Of a stretch of DNA of 24,113 nt, positions 7,277 through 15,370 are shown in pieces. The DNA comes from CAJCIY01 sp036379355 (lineage in GTDB: Bacteria; Actinomycetota; Actinomycetes; Mycobacteriales; CAJCIY01). The number at the start of each line of letters is the position of its first letter. The first letter of the stretch is position 1. The notes under the pieces were generated by a model. It was not told the origin of the DNA, did not search any database, and worked only from the letters and a program-made list of their open reading frames with translations. The translations under genes were made by a program, and so were the position numbers. The stretch is from NCBI GenBank assembly GCA_036379355.1, contig DASVGV010000024.1:1-24113 (forward strand), written 5' to 3'.

Positions 7277-7890
7277 GCGCTGCTCCTTTCGGGAAGGTGC
7301 GGAAGCACGTCGCGTACCACCGTGAGCAGGGCCCGGCACAGCAGCCGGTGGACCTCCTGCCTGGTCAGCGTCCCTGCGCCGAGCCATTCGCGCACGGCCG
7401 CCTTGACCAAGCCGCCATAGGCCCGGACCACGGCCCGCGCCCGGGGGTCGTCGAGGTCGCCGCGGCCGAGCGTGGCCAGAACCACGCGCGCCGCGACGTC
7501 GTCCGCCCGGGCCAGGATGCGCTCCACCTCGGGGTCGTCGGCCACTCCCTCGGCGCCGACCACGCGGATGTACGTCTGCCCGTGCTCGGAGACGACGTCG
7601 AGGAACCACGCCACGCTGCGGTCGACGCGCACGTGCAGCGGCCCGGTGGGGGTGACCAGCTCGTGGTCGAGCGTCAGGAGGACCATGCGGCGGACGACCT
7701 CGAGGTACAGGTCGCGCTTGGTGCCGAAGTAGTGGTGCAGCAGACCGCGCGTCACGCCGGCCCGGCGCGCGATGTCGTTCGTGGAAACCTGGGCGTACGG
7801 GCGCCGGCCGAACAGGTCGACGGCCACCCCGAGGATCAGTTCGCGGCGGGCCTCCGGGGCCAGCCGGCGATGCGCCGGCTGCGCAGTCAC
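7273..7890 (-). CDS. TetR/AcrR family transcriptional regulator
   Basis: A 205-residue one-domain TetR regulator. The N-terminal helix-turn-helix spans about 14-62, with TNDIARRAGVTRGLLHHYFGTKRDLY (37-62), the typical TetR recognition region. The rest is the helical ligand-binding/dimerisation domain. The start is GTG 7890, with GGGGCGG a few bases upstream; the ATG at 7925 is out of frame. It is the first gene of a two-gene unit with the MpaB-like oxygenase and is divergent from the yrbE/mce operon. A perfect palindrome in the shared intergenic region is the likely operator. By position it resembles Mce3R, a TetR-family regulator that controls a mce operon in Mycobacterium, but that protein is about twice this size. 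The ligand would plausibly be a lipid or acyl-CoA (inference). Confidence 0.9.
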   Translation of the reverse strand: MTAQPAHRRLAPEARRELILGVAVDLFGRRPYAQVSTNDIARRAGVTRGLLHHYFGTKRDLYLEVVRRMVLLTLDHELVTPTGPLHVRVDRSVAWFLDVVSEHGQTYIRVVGAEGVADDPEVERILARADDVAARVVLATLGRGDLDDPRARAVVRAYGGLVKAAVREWLGAGTLTRQEVHRLLCRALLTVVRDVLPHLPERSSA

Positions 7891-7991
7891 CGCAGCCGCC
7901 CCGACGGCCGCGCCGTGCGCCTCATACCGTCCTCCGACGCCGTCGACCCGTCACTTTCGTCCGGTCCACTCCGTTCTCCCGGTTAGCGGGG

Positions 7992-8020
7992 TTGCATCCG
8001 GAATGTCCGGATCGCATTAT
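7992..8020 (+). promoter_or_regulatory. predicted promoter of the yrbE/mce operon
   Basis: TTGCAT (7992-7997), a 17-base spacer and CATTAT (8015-8020) face the operon; the hexamers match consensus at 3 and 4 of 6 positions. Transcription would begin near 8027, giving a leader of about 48 bases before GTG 8075. The 17-bp palindrome fills the spacer, which suits steric repression. Confidence 0.45.
7996..8012. promoter_or_regulatory. perfect 17-bp palindrome, likely TetR operator
   Basis: ATCCGGA-ATG-TCCGGAT has two exact 7-bp arms around a 3-base centre, a size and shape usual for TetR dimers. It lies between the divergent tetR and yrbEA genes, within the spacer of the predicted mce promoter and over the predicted tetR transcription start. 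One dimer could therefore block both directions. Binding by the adjacent TetR is inferred. Confidence 0.6.
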
Positions 8021-8046
8021 TGGCCCCACGGCAACAAGGTTGTCAA
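8016..8046 (-). promoter_or_regulatory. predicted promoter of tetR-MpaB unit
   Basis: On the minus strand a perfect TTGACA (8046-8041) is followed after 19 bases by AATAAT (8021-8016), 5 of 6 to consensus. The spacer is slightly long. The -10 overlaps the -10 of the opposing mce promoter, so the two promoters should compete. Confidence 0.42.
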
Positions 8047-8048
8047 CC
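8038..8048. promoter_or_regulatory. short inverted repeat GGTTGTCAACC
   Basis: A 5-bp-arm inverted repeat with one central base. It overlaps the predicted -35 of the tetR promoter and lies in the predicted mce leader, so it may be a second regulator site. It is short enough to be chance. Confidence 0.3.
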
Positions 8049-8074
8049 CGCCAACAGCACGATCGGGGGTGCAG

Positions 8075-8905
8075 GTGGCCGAGCAGGTCCGCTCGGGGTC
8101 CTCGCGGCTGCTCGCCGGCCCCCGACGCGAAGCCCTCATCGTGGGCACGAGCTTCGGCACGCTCGTCTCGATGGTGCTCGACACCGTGGTGGCGACGGTG
8201 ATCAGCCTGCGGCGCGGGCGGTTCGCGTGGCGCGAGTTCGTCGACCAGGCGTGGTTCCTCGCATCCGTCTCCATCCTGCCGACCCTGCTCATCGCGATCC
8301 CGTTCGGGACCGTCGTGGTGCTGGAGGTGGGCGGGCTCGCCGACCAGATCGGCGCGAACTCGTACGTCGGGGCGGTCGACGCGATCACCACAGTGCGCGA
8401 CGCGGCCCCGATCGTCACCGCGCTGCTGCTGGCCACCGCAGGCGGCTCGGCGATCACCGCGGACCTCGGATCGCGCAGCGTCCGCGAGGAGATCGACGCG
8501 ATGGTCGTCCTCGGCCTCAACCCGCTCGAGCGCCTGGTCGGCCCCCGGGTGCTGGCCACCATGTTCGTGTCGGTGATGCTCAACTTCGTCGTCGCCTTCA
8601 CCGCGATCCTCGCCGGCTACGTCACGGACGTCCTGCTGCTGCACGGGACCGCCGGCGCCTACCTCGACAGCTTCAGTGCGTTCGCCCAGCCCTCGGACAT
8701 CATCGTGTCGATCATCAAGGCGGCCGTGTTCGGGTTCCTGGCCGCGGTCATCGCGTCGTACAAGGGCTTGCACACCAAGCCCGGTCCCAGCGGCGTCGGC
8801 CAGGCCGTGACCGAGACGGTCGTCGCGGCAGGAGTCTCCTTGTTCGTCGCGAACCTCGTGATCACCCAGTTCTACCTGACGATCGCCCCCCCGAGGATCT
8901 TCTGA
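8075..8905 (+). CDS. yrbEA: YrbE/MlaE-type permease of Mce transporter, first copy (YrbEA)
   Basis: Integral membrane permease subunit of an Mce lipid importer, equivalent to MlaE. It contains several hydrophobic segments (about 22-45, 60-85, 112-128, 157-185, 225-245 and 255-272). The cytoplasmic coupling motif is EEIDAMVVLGLNPLERLVGPR (138-158), the region contacting the ATPase in MlaE-like permeases. A Gly-rich GPSGVGQAVTETVV stretch near the end is also a family trait. GTG 8075 is chosen: GGGGG lies five bases upstream and the product (276 residues) has the usual length. Alternatives are GTG 8069 and ATG 8003, the latter at the centre of the palindrome and therefore unlikely. It overlaps yrbEB by one base (TGATG). 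Confidence 0.9.
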   Translation: MAEQVRSGSSRLLAGPRREALIVGTSFGTLVSMVLDTVVATVISLRRGRFAWREFVDQAWFLASVSILPTLLIAIPFGTVVVLEVGGLADQIGANSYVGAVDAITTVRDAAPIVTALLLATAGGSAITADLGSRSVREEIDAMVVLGLNPLERLVGPRVLATMFVSVMLNFVVAFTAILAGYVTDVLLLHGTAGAYLDSFSAFAQPSDIIVSIIKAAVFGFLAAVIASYKGLHTKPGPSGVGQAVTETVVAAGVSLFVANLVITQFYLTIAPPRIF

Positions 8906-9768
8906 TGGCCGGCCTCAGCGTCCCCGGCGGCCTGCGCCTCGAACGCACGTCGGCGCGCGCGTGGCGAGCGTTCGCCGACCGGATCCAGTGGCTCGGCGCG
9001 CTGCTGATCTTCGCCGTCCAGATCGTGCTGACGATCCCGCACACCCTGCGCCAGTACGGCAAGGAAGTGCTGCGGCTGCTGGCCGAGCTGGCCTTCGGCT
9101 CCCGGCTGCTCGCCGTCATGGCCTCCACGATCGTGGTGGTGGTCATCCTCTCGACCGCCGTCGGCATCGAAGTCGGTGTCGAAGGCGTGCAGGGGCTGCA
9201 GGTCATCGGCCTCGCGCCGCTCGGCGGGTTCCTGTCGGCGTTCGGCAACACCCGCGAAATCGCCCCCCTGATCACCGGTTTCGGCATCGCCGCCCAGCTC
9301 GGCTGCCGGTTCACCTCGCAGCTCGGCGCCATGCGCATCAGCGAGGAGATCGACGCGCTGGAGGTCATGGCCGTCCCGCCGCTGCCGTTCCTCGTGACCA
9401 CGCGGGCCATCGCCTCGATGGTCGCGATCCTGCCGCTGTACCTGATCTCGCTCGCCGGCGCGTACATCTGCACCGAGCTGGCGATCACCAAGCTGGGGAA
9501 CGTCGGCTCGGGGACGTACACGTACTACTTCCACTCGATTCTGACCGGCCGCGACGTCGCGTACTCGGTGGCCAAGGTCGCCATCTTCGCGGTGATCGTC
9601 ACCGTCGTGCACTGCTACTACGGCTACCACGCGGACGGGGGTCCAGAAGGTGTGGGACGCGCGACCGGGCGCGCCATCCGGACCAGCATCGTGTCGATCG
9701 CGATCGTGGACATGCTCCTGACCCTCTTGTTCTGGGGGTCGAACACCGGAATCCACCTGAGCGGATGA
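8905..9768 (+). CDS. yrbEB: YrbE/MlaE-type permease of Mce transporter, second copy (YrbEB)
   Basis: Second permease subunit, expected to pair with YrbEA in the cytoplasmic membrane. Its 287 residues have a longer amphipathic N-terminus (about 1-30) and hydrophobic segments at about 30-46, 68-85, 100-112, 160-185, 218-236 and 262-280. The coupling motif EEIDALEVMAVPPLPFLVTTR falls at 147-167, followed near the end by the GGPEGVGRATGRAI stretch. ATG 8905 shares one base with the preceding stop and its own stop overlaps mceA by four bases, so translation is coupled on both sides. Two non-identical YrbE copies preceding six mce genes is the standard actinobacterial layout. Confidence 0.92.
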   Translation: MAGLSVPGGLRLERTSARAWRAFADRIQWLGALLIFAVQIVLTIPHTLRQYGKEVLRLLAELAFGSRLLAVMASTIVVVVILSTAVGIEVGVEGVQGLQVIGLAPLGGFLSAFGNTREIAPLITGFGIAAQLGCRFTSQLGAMRISEEIDALEVMAVPPLPFLVTTRAIASMVAILPLYLISLAGAYICTELAITKLGNVGSGTYTYYFHSILTGRDVAYSVAKVAIFAVIVTVVHCYYGYHADGGPEGVGRATGRAIRTSIVSIAIVDMLLTLLFWGSNTGIHLSG

Positions 9769-11048
9769 GAGTCCGCAGACGCCGTCGCGCGTTGCTCGCC
9801 GCCGGGGAAGCGCCCGCCGTCGTCAAGGCAGCGGCCGGCGTGGCCCTCGTCGTGCTCCTGGTGGGAGCCGCCGTCACCGTGCTCGTCGCCTACCGCGGCG
9901 GCTTCTCCTCCACCGTGCCCGTGTCCGCGAACCTCGTCGGGCAGGGAAACGCGGTCCAGCCGGGCGACCTCGTCCGCTACCGGGACTTCGACGTCGGTCG
10001 GGTGGCCAGCAGCATCACCGTGCTCGGCCCGGGCCGCGCCAGGGTCGACCTGCACCTGTCGCCGTCGGCCGCGGCGGAGATTCCCGCGAACGTCGTCGCG
10101 CAGGTGCAGCCCGCCTCCATCTTCGGCACCCAGGCCGTCGTGCTGACCGACGCGGGACGGCCGAGCACCGAGCACGTCCACGCGCACAGCGTCATCGCCG
10201 CCGCCGCCATCGGCGGCACCTCGCTGCAGACCACGACCGCGAACCTCGACGAGATCCTCGACGCGCTGCATCCGGCCCAGATGGCCACGGCTCTCGACGC
10301 CGTCGCGCAGGCCGTCGCCGGTCAGGGCGCTCGCCTCGGCCAGGCGCTCGCCGACACCAGCGGCTACCTGCACCAGCTCCAGCCGTCCCTGCCCGCGTTG
10401 ATGTCCGATGTCGCCCTCGTCGCCACGATCGCCGGGCAGGCCAGCGGGTACGTGCCCAGCCTGCTGCTGGGGGTGCGCAACCTCACCACGACCGCCGGCA
10501 CGGTCGCCGCCGCCGCCGACCAGCTCGGCGCGCTGCTGCGCGACGGCGACACGGCGGTCGACACGGCGACCACGTTCCTGCGCGAGAACGCGGCGACGTA
10601 CGCGAGCCTCGTCGCCCATGTGCTGCCGCTGCTGACCACCGTCGGTGCGCATCCCGGTGCCCTGCCCGAGAGCCTGGACGGCCTGCGCCAGTGGACGACG
10701 GCCTGGACCTCGGCCATCACCCCGCACCACACCCTGCAGGCGACCGTCTTCCTGCCAGTCCCCGACCCGTACACGTTCGTCGCGGCCGGCGCGCTGCCGG
10801 CGCAGGCGGCAGCCAAGCTGGCGGCGGACCAGGCCTACCGCACGTACCTGGACCCGGTGACGTACTCGGCGGCCGACTGCCCGCGGTACGGCAACCTCGC
10901 CGGCCCGAACTGCACGTCCGCGCACGCGATGACGCCCGCCCAGCAGGCGGCTCTGGCTCGCATCGGCCAGCAGCTCGACGGCCGCTACGACGACTCCGCG
11001 GTCACGGCACTGCTGCTCGGACCGGTCCTGGCCGGGGCGGCGTCGTGA
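9765..11048 (+). CDS. mceA: MceA: MCE-domain substrate-binding protein
   Basis: First of six Mce proteins that are thought to form a hetero-oligomeric lipid conduit between the membrane and the outer envelope. The 427-residue product has an Arg-rich start (2-8), one transmembrane segment or uncleaved signal (about 20-42) and the MCE/MlaD domain (about 50-130, with VQPGDLVRYRDFDVGRV at 64-80). A long helical region rich in Leu, Ala and Gln follows (about 150-330). Near the C-terminus a Cys pair (CPRYGNLAGPNC) is typical of MceA-type proteins. ATG 9765 overlaps the yrbEB stop (ATGA). The lipid carried cannot be told from the sequence. Confidence 0.88.
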   Translation: MRVRRRRRALLAAGEAPAVVKAAAGVALVVLLVGAAVTVLVAYRGGFSSTVPVSANLVGQGNAVQPGDLVRYRDFDVGRVASSITVLGPGRARVDLHLSPSAAAEIPANVVAQVQPASIFGTQAVVLTDAGRPSTEHVHAHSVIAAAAIGGTSLQTTTANLDEILDALHPAQMATALDAVAQAVAGQGARLGQALADTSGYLHQLQPSLPALMSDVALVATIAGQASGYVPSLLLGVRNLTTTAGTVAAAADQLGALLRDGDTAVDTATTFLRENAATYASLVAHVLPLLTTVGAHPGALPESLDGLRQWTTAWTSAITPHHTLQATVFLPVPDPYTFVAAGALPAQAAAKLAADQAYRTYLDPVTYSAADCPRYGNLAGPNCTSAHAMTPAQQAALARIGQQLDGRYDDSAVTALLLGPVLAGAAS

Positions 11049-12148
11049 GCGTCCGTCGCAGCCTGATCAGGCTGGTCGTCTTCACCGTGGTCGCAGCCCT
11101 CATCGGGGCCATGCTGGTGTTCACCTTGCGCGACAGCAGCTTTCAACGCACCGCCACCTATCACGCGCTGTTCACCGACGTGTCCGGGCTGCGCTCGGGA
11201 GACCGCGTGCGGGTGGCCGGGGTGTCGGTCGGCCGGGTCACCGGCGTGTCCCTGGTGGGGACGCAGGTTCGCGTGACGTTCACGGTGCCGCACGACCAGG
11301 AGCTGACCACGTCCACGCAGGCCGACGTGAAGTATCAGAACCTGCTGGGTCAGCGCTATCTGGCTCTCGGCCCCGGGGACGGCGGCGGCAGCCCGCTGCC
11401 TCGTGGCGGCACCATCGCGGTCGACCGGACCGCTCCGGCGCTGAACCTCACCGACCTGCTGAACGGGTTCCAGCCGCTGTTCGCCGCGCTCACCCCCGAC
11501 CAGGTGAACCAGCTGTCCGGGTCGCTGGTCGCCGTCCTGCAGGGTGAGTCGGGCCGTACCGCCGACCTCATGACGCAGCTCGCGACGGTGACCTCCAACC
11601 TGGCCGGCCGCGACACCGCCATCGACGAGGTCGTCGACAACCTGAGCGTGCTCGCCCAGGCGGTGGGAACGCACAGCGCGCAGCTGGACCAGGTGATCTC
11701 GGCTTTCGACTCGGTGAGCGCGGGTCTGGCCGGGAACGCCGGAACGCTCGGGACGGCGCTCGACCGCAGCGCCACCCTCGCGACCTCGGTCGCGGCGCTG
11801 CTCGACCAGGCCCAGCCGGCGCTGGGCACGGACATCTCGACCCTCAAGACGGCCAGCGACGGCCTGGCCGCGCAACGGCAGCAGATCGACGCCGTCCTCA
11901 CCTCCGTGCCGGGCCTGCTCACGTCGCTCGACAAGATCGCGTCGCACGGCTCGTGGCTCCAGGTGTACGTCTGCGACCTGAGCACCCAGATCTACGGCAA
12001 CGCGTCGCTCCCCGGCGCCGCGCAGCTCGACCAGGTTCCCGGGCTGGCCCAGCTGCTGGCCCCGGTGCTCGGCAAGGCGACGCTGCCGCTGAAGTTCCCG
12101 GCCGGCGCCGTCGGCGACCAGTCCCTGCACACGAGGAACTGCTCGTGA
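11045..12148 (+). CDS. mceB: MceB: MCE-domain protein
   Basis: Second Mce subunit, 367 residues: a single N-terminal membrane anchor (about 7-28), an MCE domain (about 36-120) with LRSGDRVRVAGVSVGRV and VKYQNLLGQRYLAL, and then a long alpha-helical segment (about 135-310) expected to contribute to the coiled-coil tube. The C-terminal VYVCDLSTQIYG and a final Cys two residues from the end are Cys features also seen in MceB homologues. It starts at GTG 11045 in a GTGA overlap with mceA. Its stop overlaps mceC in the same way. Confidence 0.88.
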   Translation: MSVRRSLIRLVVFTVVAALIGAMLVFTLRDSSFQRTATYHALFTDVSGLRSGDRVRVAGVSVGRVTGVSLVGTQVRVTFTVPHDQELTTSTQADVKYQNLLGQRYLALGPGDGGGSPLPRGGTIAVDRTAPALNLTDLLNGFQPLFAALTPDQVNQLSGSLVAVLQGESGRTADLMTQLATVTSNLAGRDTAIDEVVDNLSVLAQAVGTHSAQLDQVISAFDSVSAGLAGNAGTLGTALDRSATLATSVAALLDQAQPALGTDISTLKTASDGLAAQRQQIDAVLTSVPGLLTSLDKIASHGSWLQVYVCDLSTQIYGNASLPGAAQLDQVPGLAQLLAPVLGKATLPLKFPAGAVGDQSLHTRNCS

Positions 12149-13128
12149 AGCGATTCTCCGAGCGCCGCCCGCTGCTCGTCGCCCTCGCCGCGGCGGTGGT
12201 TCTCGTGCTCGCCGGCTGGCTGGTCCTCGAGGCGCCGCAGCTGCTCGGGAACGGCCGCACCTACCACGCATACCTGAGCGGTGCGGGTGGCCTCATCGAC
12301 GGCAACGAGGTACGGGTGTCCGGCGTCGACGTCGGCGAGGTCAAGCACCTGGAGATCCACGGCGCCGCGATCGAGGTGACGTTCACCGTCGACCGGTCCG
12401 TACACGTCGGCGCGGACTCGCGGGCGGACGTGGAGGTCCTCTCCCCGCTGGGCAACGAGTACCTCGCGGTCACCCCGAAGGGCAGCGCCCCGCTCGCCGG
12501 TCCGATCCCACTCGACCACACGTCCGTACCCAAGACCCTCGTCCAGACGTTCAACCAGGCGGGCAACCTCGTAGGCAAGATCGACACACAGCAGCTGTCC
12601 GCCGCGATCGCCGATGCCGGCCTCGTCGCCGGCACATCCGCGTCCCAGACCCACACGGCACTCACCGCCATCGCCGAGCTCTCCGGCTCGCTCGCGCAGC
12701 ACCAGCAGCAGCTCGCAACCCTCCTGCAGTACGGCACCCAGATCACCCAGGTGCTCGACCGGCGCAAGGCCGACATCGTCGCGGTCATGGGGCAGGCCGA
12801 CACCGTGCTCCAGGTGGTCAACGCCCGGCGCCAGGCCATCGCCAACCTGCTGACGTCGACCACCGAGCTGAGCAAAGAGCTGTCGGCGATCCTCGACACC
12901 AACCGGACCGAGCTGGCGCCGCTCATCGCGGACCTCCAGCAGGTGTCCGCGGTGCTGTCGAAGGACAGCGCGTCGATGGGGAAGATCGTCCCCTACCTCG
13001 CCGCGTTCGACCGCTACACCGCCAACGCGACCGGCAACGGCCTCTACACCGACCTGCTCTCGCCCACGCTCCTCATCCCCGACAACCTCGTCGCCCAGTG
13101 CGGCACACCCGCGGGGTGCCCGCGATGA
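12145..13128 (+). CDS. mceC: MceC: MCE-domain protein
   Basis: Third Mce subunit, 327 residues and the shortest of the six. It has an N-terminal membrane segment (about 9-28), an MCE domain (about 38-115) with LIDGNEVRVSGVDVGEV and VEVLSPLGNEYLAV, helical stretches (about 130-290) with the repeating Gln/Leu/Thr pattern of the family, and a short tail with CGTPAGC. The start is GTG 12145, overlapping the mceB stop by four bases. The stop at 13126-13128 overlaps the mceD start (ATGA). Homologues often carry a Pro-rich C-terminal extension, which is absent here. Confidence 0.86.
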   Translation: MKRFSERRPLLVALAAAVVLVLAGWLVLEAPQLLGNGRTYHAYLSGAGGLIDGNEVRVSGVDVGEVKHLEIHGAAIEVTFTVDRSVHVGADSRADVEVLSPLGNEYLAVTPKGSAPLAGPIPLDHTSVPKTLVQTFNQAGNLVGKIDTQQLSAAIADAGLVAGTSASQTHTALTAIAELSGSLAQHQQQLATLLQYGTQITQVLDRRKADIVAVMGQADTVLQVVNARRQAIANLLTSTTELSKELSAILDTNRTELAPLIADLQQVSAVLSKDSASMGKIVPYLAAFDRYTANATGNGLYTDLLSPTLLIPDNLVAQCGTPAGCPR

Positions 13129-14294
13129 GGCGCAGATCGGCCGTGCTCGCCGCCGCGGTCCTCGCCACCGCGCTCGGCCTCGGCTGCACGTCGTGTTCCG
13201 GGTCCGAGCCGACCACCACGATCACGGCCGAGTTTCCCTCCGCACCAGGGCTTTTCGTGGGCAACCACGTGGACGTACTCGGTCTGCCGGTCGGCACGAT
13301 CACGAAGGTGACGCCCTACCCCGGCCACGTCGAGGTCGTGATGTCGGTACGGCACAGCCAGAAGATCCCCGCCAACGCCACCGCCGTGCTCATGGCCCCC
13401 GGCGTCGTCAACGACCGGTTCGTGCAGCTCGAGCCGGCGTACGACGGCGGCCCCTTCCTGCACACCGGCGACGCGCCCATCCCCGAGTCCCGTACCGCCA
13501 TCCCGCTGACGACCGACGCGATCGTGGCGACGCTCGACAACCTGGTCCGCGCCATCGGACCGACGGCCACCGGCAAGGGCAGTGCCGCAACGGCACTGCA
13601 CCAGCTCGCGGATGCCCTGCGCGGCAACGGTTCCGCGATCCACCAGACCATCACGAGCGCCAGCCAGCTGCTCGGCGCGCTGGCCAAGAACGGTCCGGGC
13701 ATCGCCCAGTCGCTCCAGGGCGCTGACGCGATCGCGCGCACGCTGGCCGACAACGACACCCTGTACACGCAGCTCACCAACGACCTCGGCCAGGCAACCC
13801 AGGCCCTGGCGGCCGACAGCCCGCAGCTCGGCGCCGCCTTGTCGTCGCTCCAGCAGACGCTCGGGCAGGTCGTCGCCTTCATCAGCCAGAACAAGACGGG
13901 CATCGCGTCGATCGTGACCAACCTGCAGCAGGCCACGGCCGCGGTCAGTGCCGACCAGTCGGCGCTGGTCGAGATGTTCGACACCGGTGCGCTCTCGATG
14001 TCCAACTTCGCCGCCACGGTCGACAGCTCCTACCCGTACGGCCCGGTGGAACGTGCCCGCTTCGACCCGGTCAGCTCGGAGGCGCCGTTCATCACCGCGG
14101 TGTGCGGCGACCAGGCCGAGATGTACCAGCGCCTGCTGCGGCTGATCCTCAGCGGCGGCGGCCAACCCGTGGCGAGCCCGGTCGACCTGGCCTGCTCGGC
14201 GGACGCGTCCCTCGCCGCCGAGCCGCCCCCGCCCGGCGCCCCCGACACCAGCAACATCACGCTGGCCGCGATGCTGGCTGCGGGTACCCGATGA
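13125..14294 (+). CDS. mceD: MceD: MCE-domain protein with atypical Cys-containing signal
   Basis: Fourth Mce subunit, 389 residues. The N-terminus (Arg-rich, then hydrophobic to about residue 20) ends in GLGCTSCSG, with Cys at 21 and 24. This looks lipoprotein-like, but the residue three before Cys21 is Gly, so it does not satisfy the strict lipobox. The MCE domain spans about 30-110 (PGLFVGNHVDVLGLPVGTITKV; VLMAPGVVNDRFVQLEP). Helical regions follow to about 300, and FITAVCGDQAEMYQRLLRLI is conserved in MceD-like proteins. It starts at ATG 13125 in an ATGA overlap and overlaps mceE in the same way. Membrane attachment may be by the uncleaved helix or by lipidation. Confidence 0.86.
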   Translation: MRRRSAVLAAAVLATALGLGCTSCSGSEPTTTITAEFPSAPGLFVGNHVDVLGLPVGTITKVTPYPGHVEVVMSVRHSQKIPANATAVLMAPGVVNDRFVQLEPAYDGGPFLHTGDAPIPESRTAIPLTTDAIVATLDNLVRAIGPTATGKGSAATALHQLADALRGNGSAIHQTITSASQLLGALAKNGPGIAQSLQGADAIARTLADNDTLYTQLTNDLGQATQALAADSPQLGAALSSLQQTLGQVVAFISQNKTGIASIVTNLQQATAAVSADQSALVEMFDTGALSMSNFAATVDSSYPYGPVERARFDPVSSEAPFITAVCGDQAEMYQRLLRLILSGGGQPVASPVDLACSADASLAAEPPPPGAPDTSNITLAAMLAAGTR

Positions 14295-15370
14295 TGCCGA
14301 CCCGACAGCGGGTGCGCCTGCCGCGCTGGCTCGCGGTCGCAGTCCTGGTGGTCGGGCTCGCGCTCGGCCTGTCCGGCTGCCGGTTCAGCCTGCAGGGCCT
14401 CCCCCGCCCCGGCGGGCTCAGCGGGCCGCACTACCGCATCACCGCGCAGTTCGACAACGTGCTGAACCTGCCCATCGGCGCGCAGGTCCGGGTCGGCGAC
14501 GGATCGGTCGGCCAGGTCGAGTCGATCTCGACCCAGGGCTACCTCGCCATCGTGAACATGGACATCCGCCGGTCCGTGGCACTGCCCGTCGGGACGACGG
14601 CGCAGGTACGGTTCGACTCCCCGCTGGGGTCGGAGTTCGTGCAGCTCACCCCGCCGACGAACGGCCCACCCCTCGGTGACGGCGCCACCATCACGGTCGC
14701 CCACACCGGCACGGCGCCGACCGTCGAGGACACCTTCGCGGCCCTGTCGTACGTGCTGAACGGCGGCGGCATCCAGCCGCTCGGCGTCATCGTGCGCGAG
14801 CTGAACACGGCACTCGACGGGCACCAGGCGCAGGCCCGGCAGCTGATCGAGGACCTGGACTCGACCCTCGGCGTGCTGGCCGCGCACACCACCGACCTCG
14901 ACCACGCGATCGACACCCTGCGGACGGTGTCCCAGCAGCTCGGGTCCGGCGCGGGCGTAGTCGGCGCCGGCCTCGCCGCCGCCGCGCCCGCCATGACGGT
15001 GCTCGCCGACCAGACTGACGCGTTCAACCACCTCACCGCCGACGTGTCGCAGCTGGCAGCCGTGGCCCAGCAAGCCGTCGACAGCAGCGGCCAGAACACC
15101 GTCGACGACGTCCGCGCGCTCGTGCCCGTAGCCCAGCAGCTAGCCGCCCTCAGCACCGGCCTGGGGCCGGCGCTCCAGGCGATCGCGACCTTCGCGCAGA
15201 AGCTGCCCACGGCCGTTCCCGGCGACTACCTGCAGCTGTCGGCACTGGTGAAGGGCTACCTCCAGAACGGCGCCGTCCCGTCCCAGCCTGCGACCACCGG
15301 CGGCACCGTGCCCGTCGCCGGAAGCGCGGGCGCCGTGTCCCTGCCCGCCCTGTTGGGAGGCGGCTCATGA
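14291..15370 (+). CDS. mceE: MceE: MCE-domain lipoprotein (LprK-like)
   Basis: Fifth Mce subunit, the lipoprotein member of the set. The N-terminus has Arg/Pro residues, a hydrophobic core (about 13-26) and a proper lipobox LSGC with the acylated Cys at residue 30. The MCE domain covers about 45-125 (LNLPIGAQVRVGDGSVGQV; VRFDSPLGSEFVQL). A long helical region of Ala/Gln/Leu repeats follows (about 145-310), ending in a Gly/Val/Ser-rich tail. The start is at tandem ATGs, 14291 or 14294; the first gives the ATGA overlap with mceD. The 359-residue length is normal. Its stop overlaps mceF (ATGA). Confidence 0.88.
   Translation: MMPTRQRVRLPRWLAVAVLVVGLALGLSGCRFSLQGLPRPGGLSGPHYRITAQFDNVLNLPIGAQVRVGDGSVGQVESISTQGYLAIVNMDIRRSVALPVGTTAQVRFDSPLGSEFVQLTPPTNGPPLGDGATITVAHTGTAPTVEDTFAALSYVLNGGGIQPLGVIVRELNTALDGHQAQARQLIEDLDSTLGVLAAHTTDLDHAIDTLRTVSQQLGSGAGVVGAGLAAAAPAMTVLADQTDAFNHLTADVSQLAAVAQQAVDSSGQNTVDDVRALVPVAQQLAALSTGLGPALQAIATFAQKLPTAVPGDYLQLSALVKGYLQNGAVPSQPATTGGTVPVAGSAGAVSLPALLGGGS

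Noticed and set aside
8003..8074. Upstream start of yrbEA at ATG 8003
   Set aside because: This ATG is the centre of the perfect palindrome and precedes the predicted transcription start; the extra residues are not YrbE-like and GTG 8075 has a G-rich RBS.
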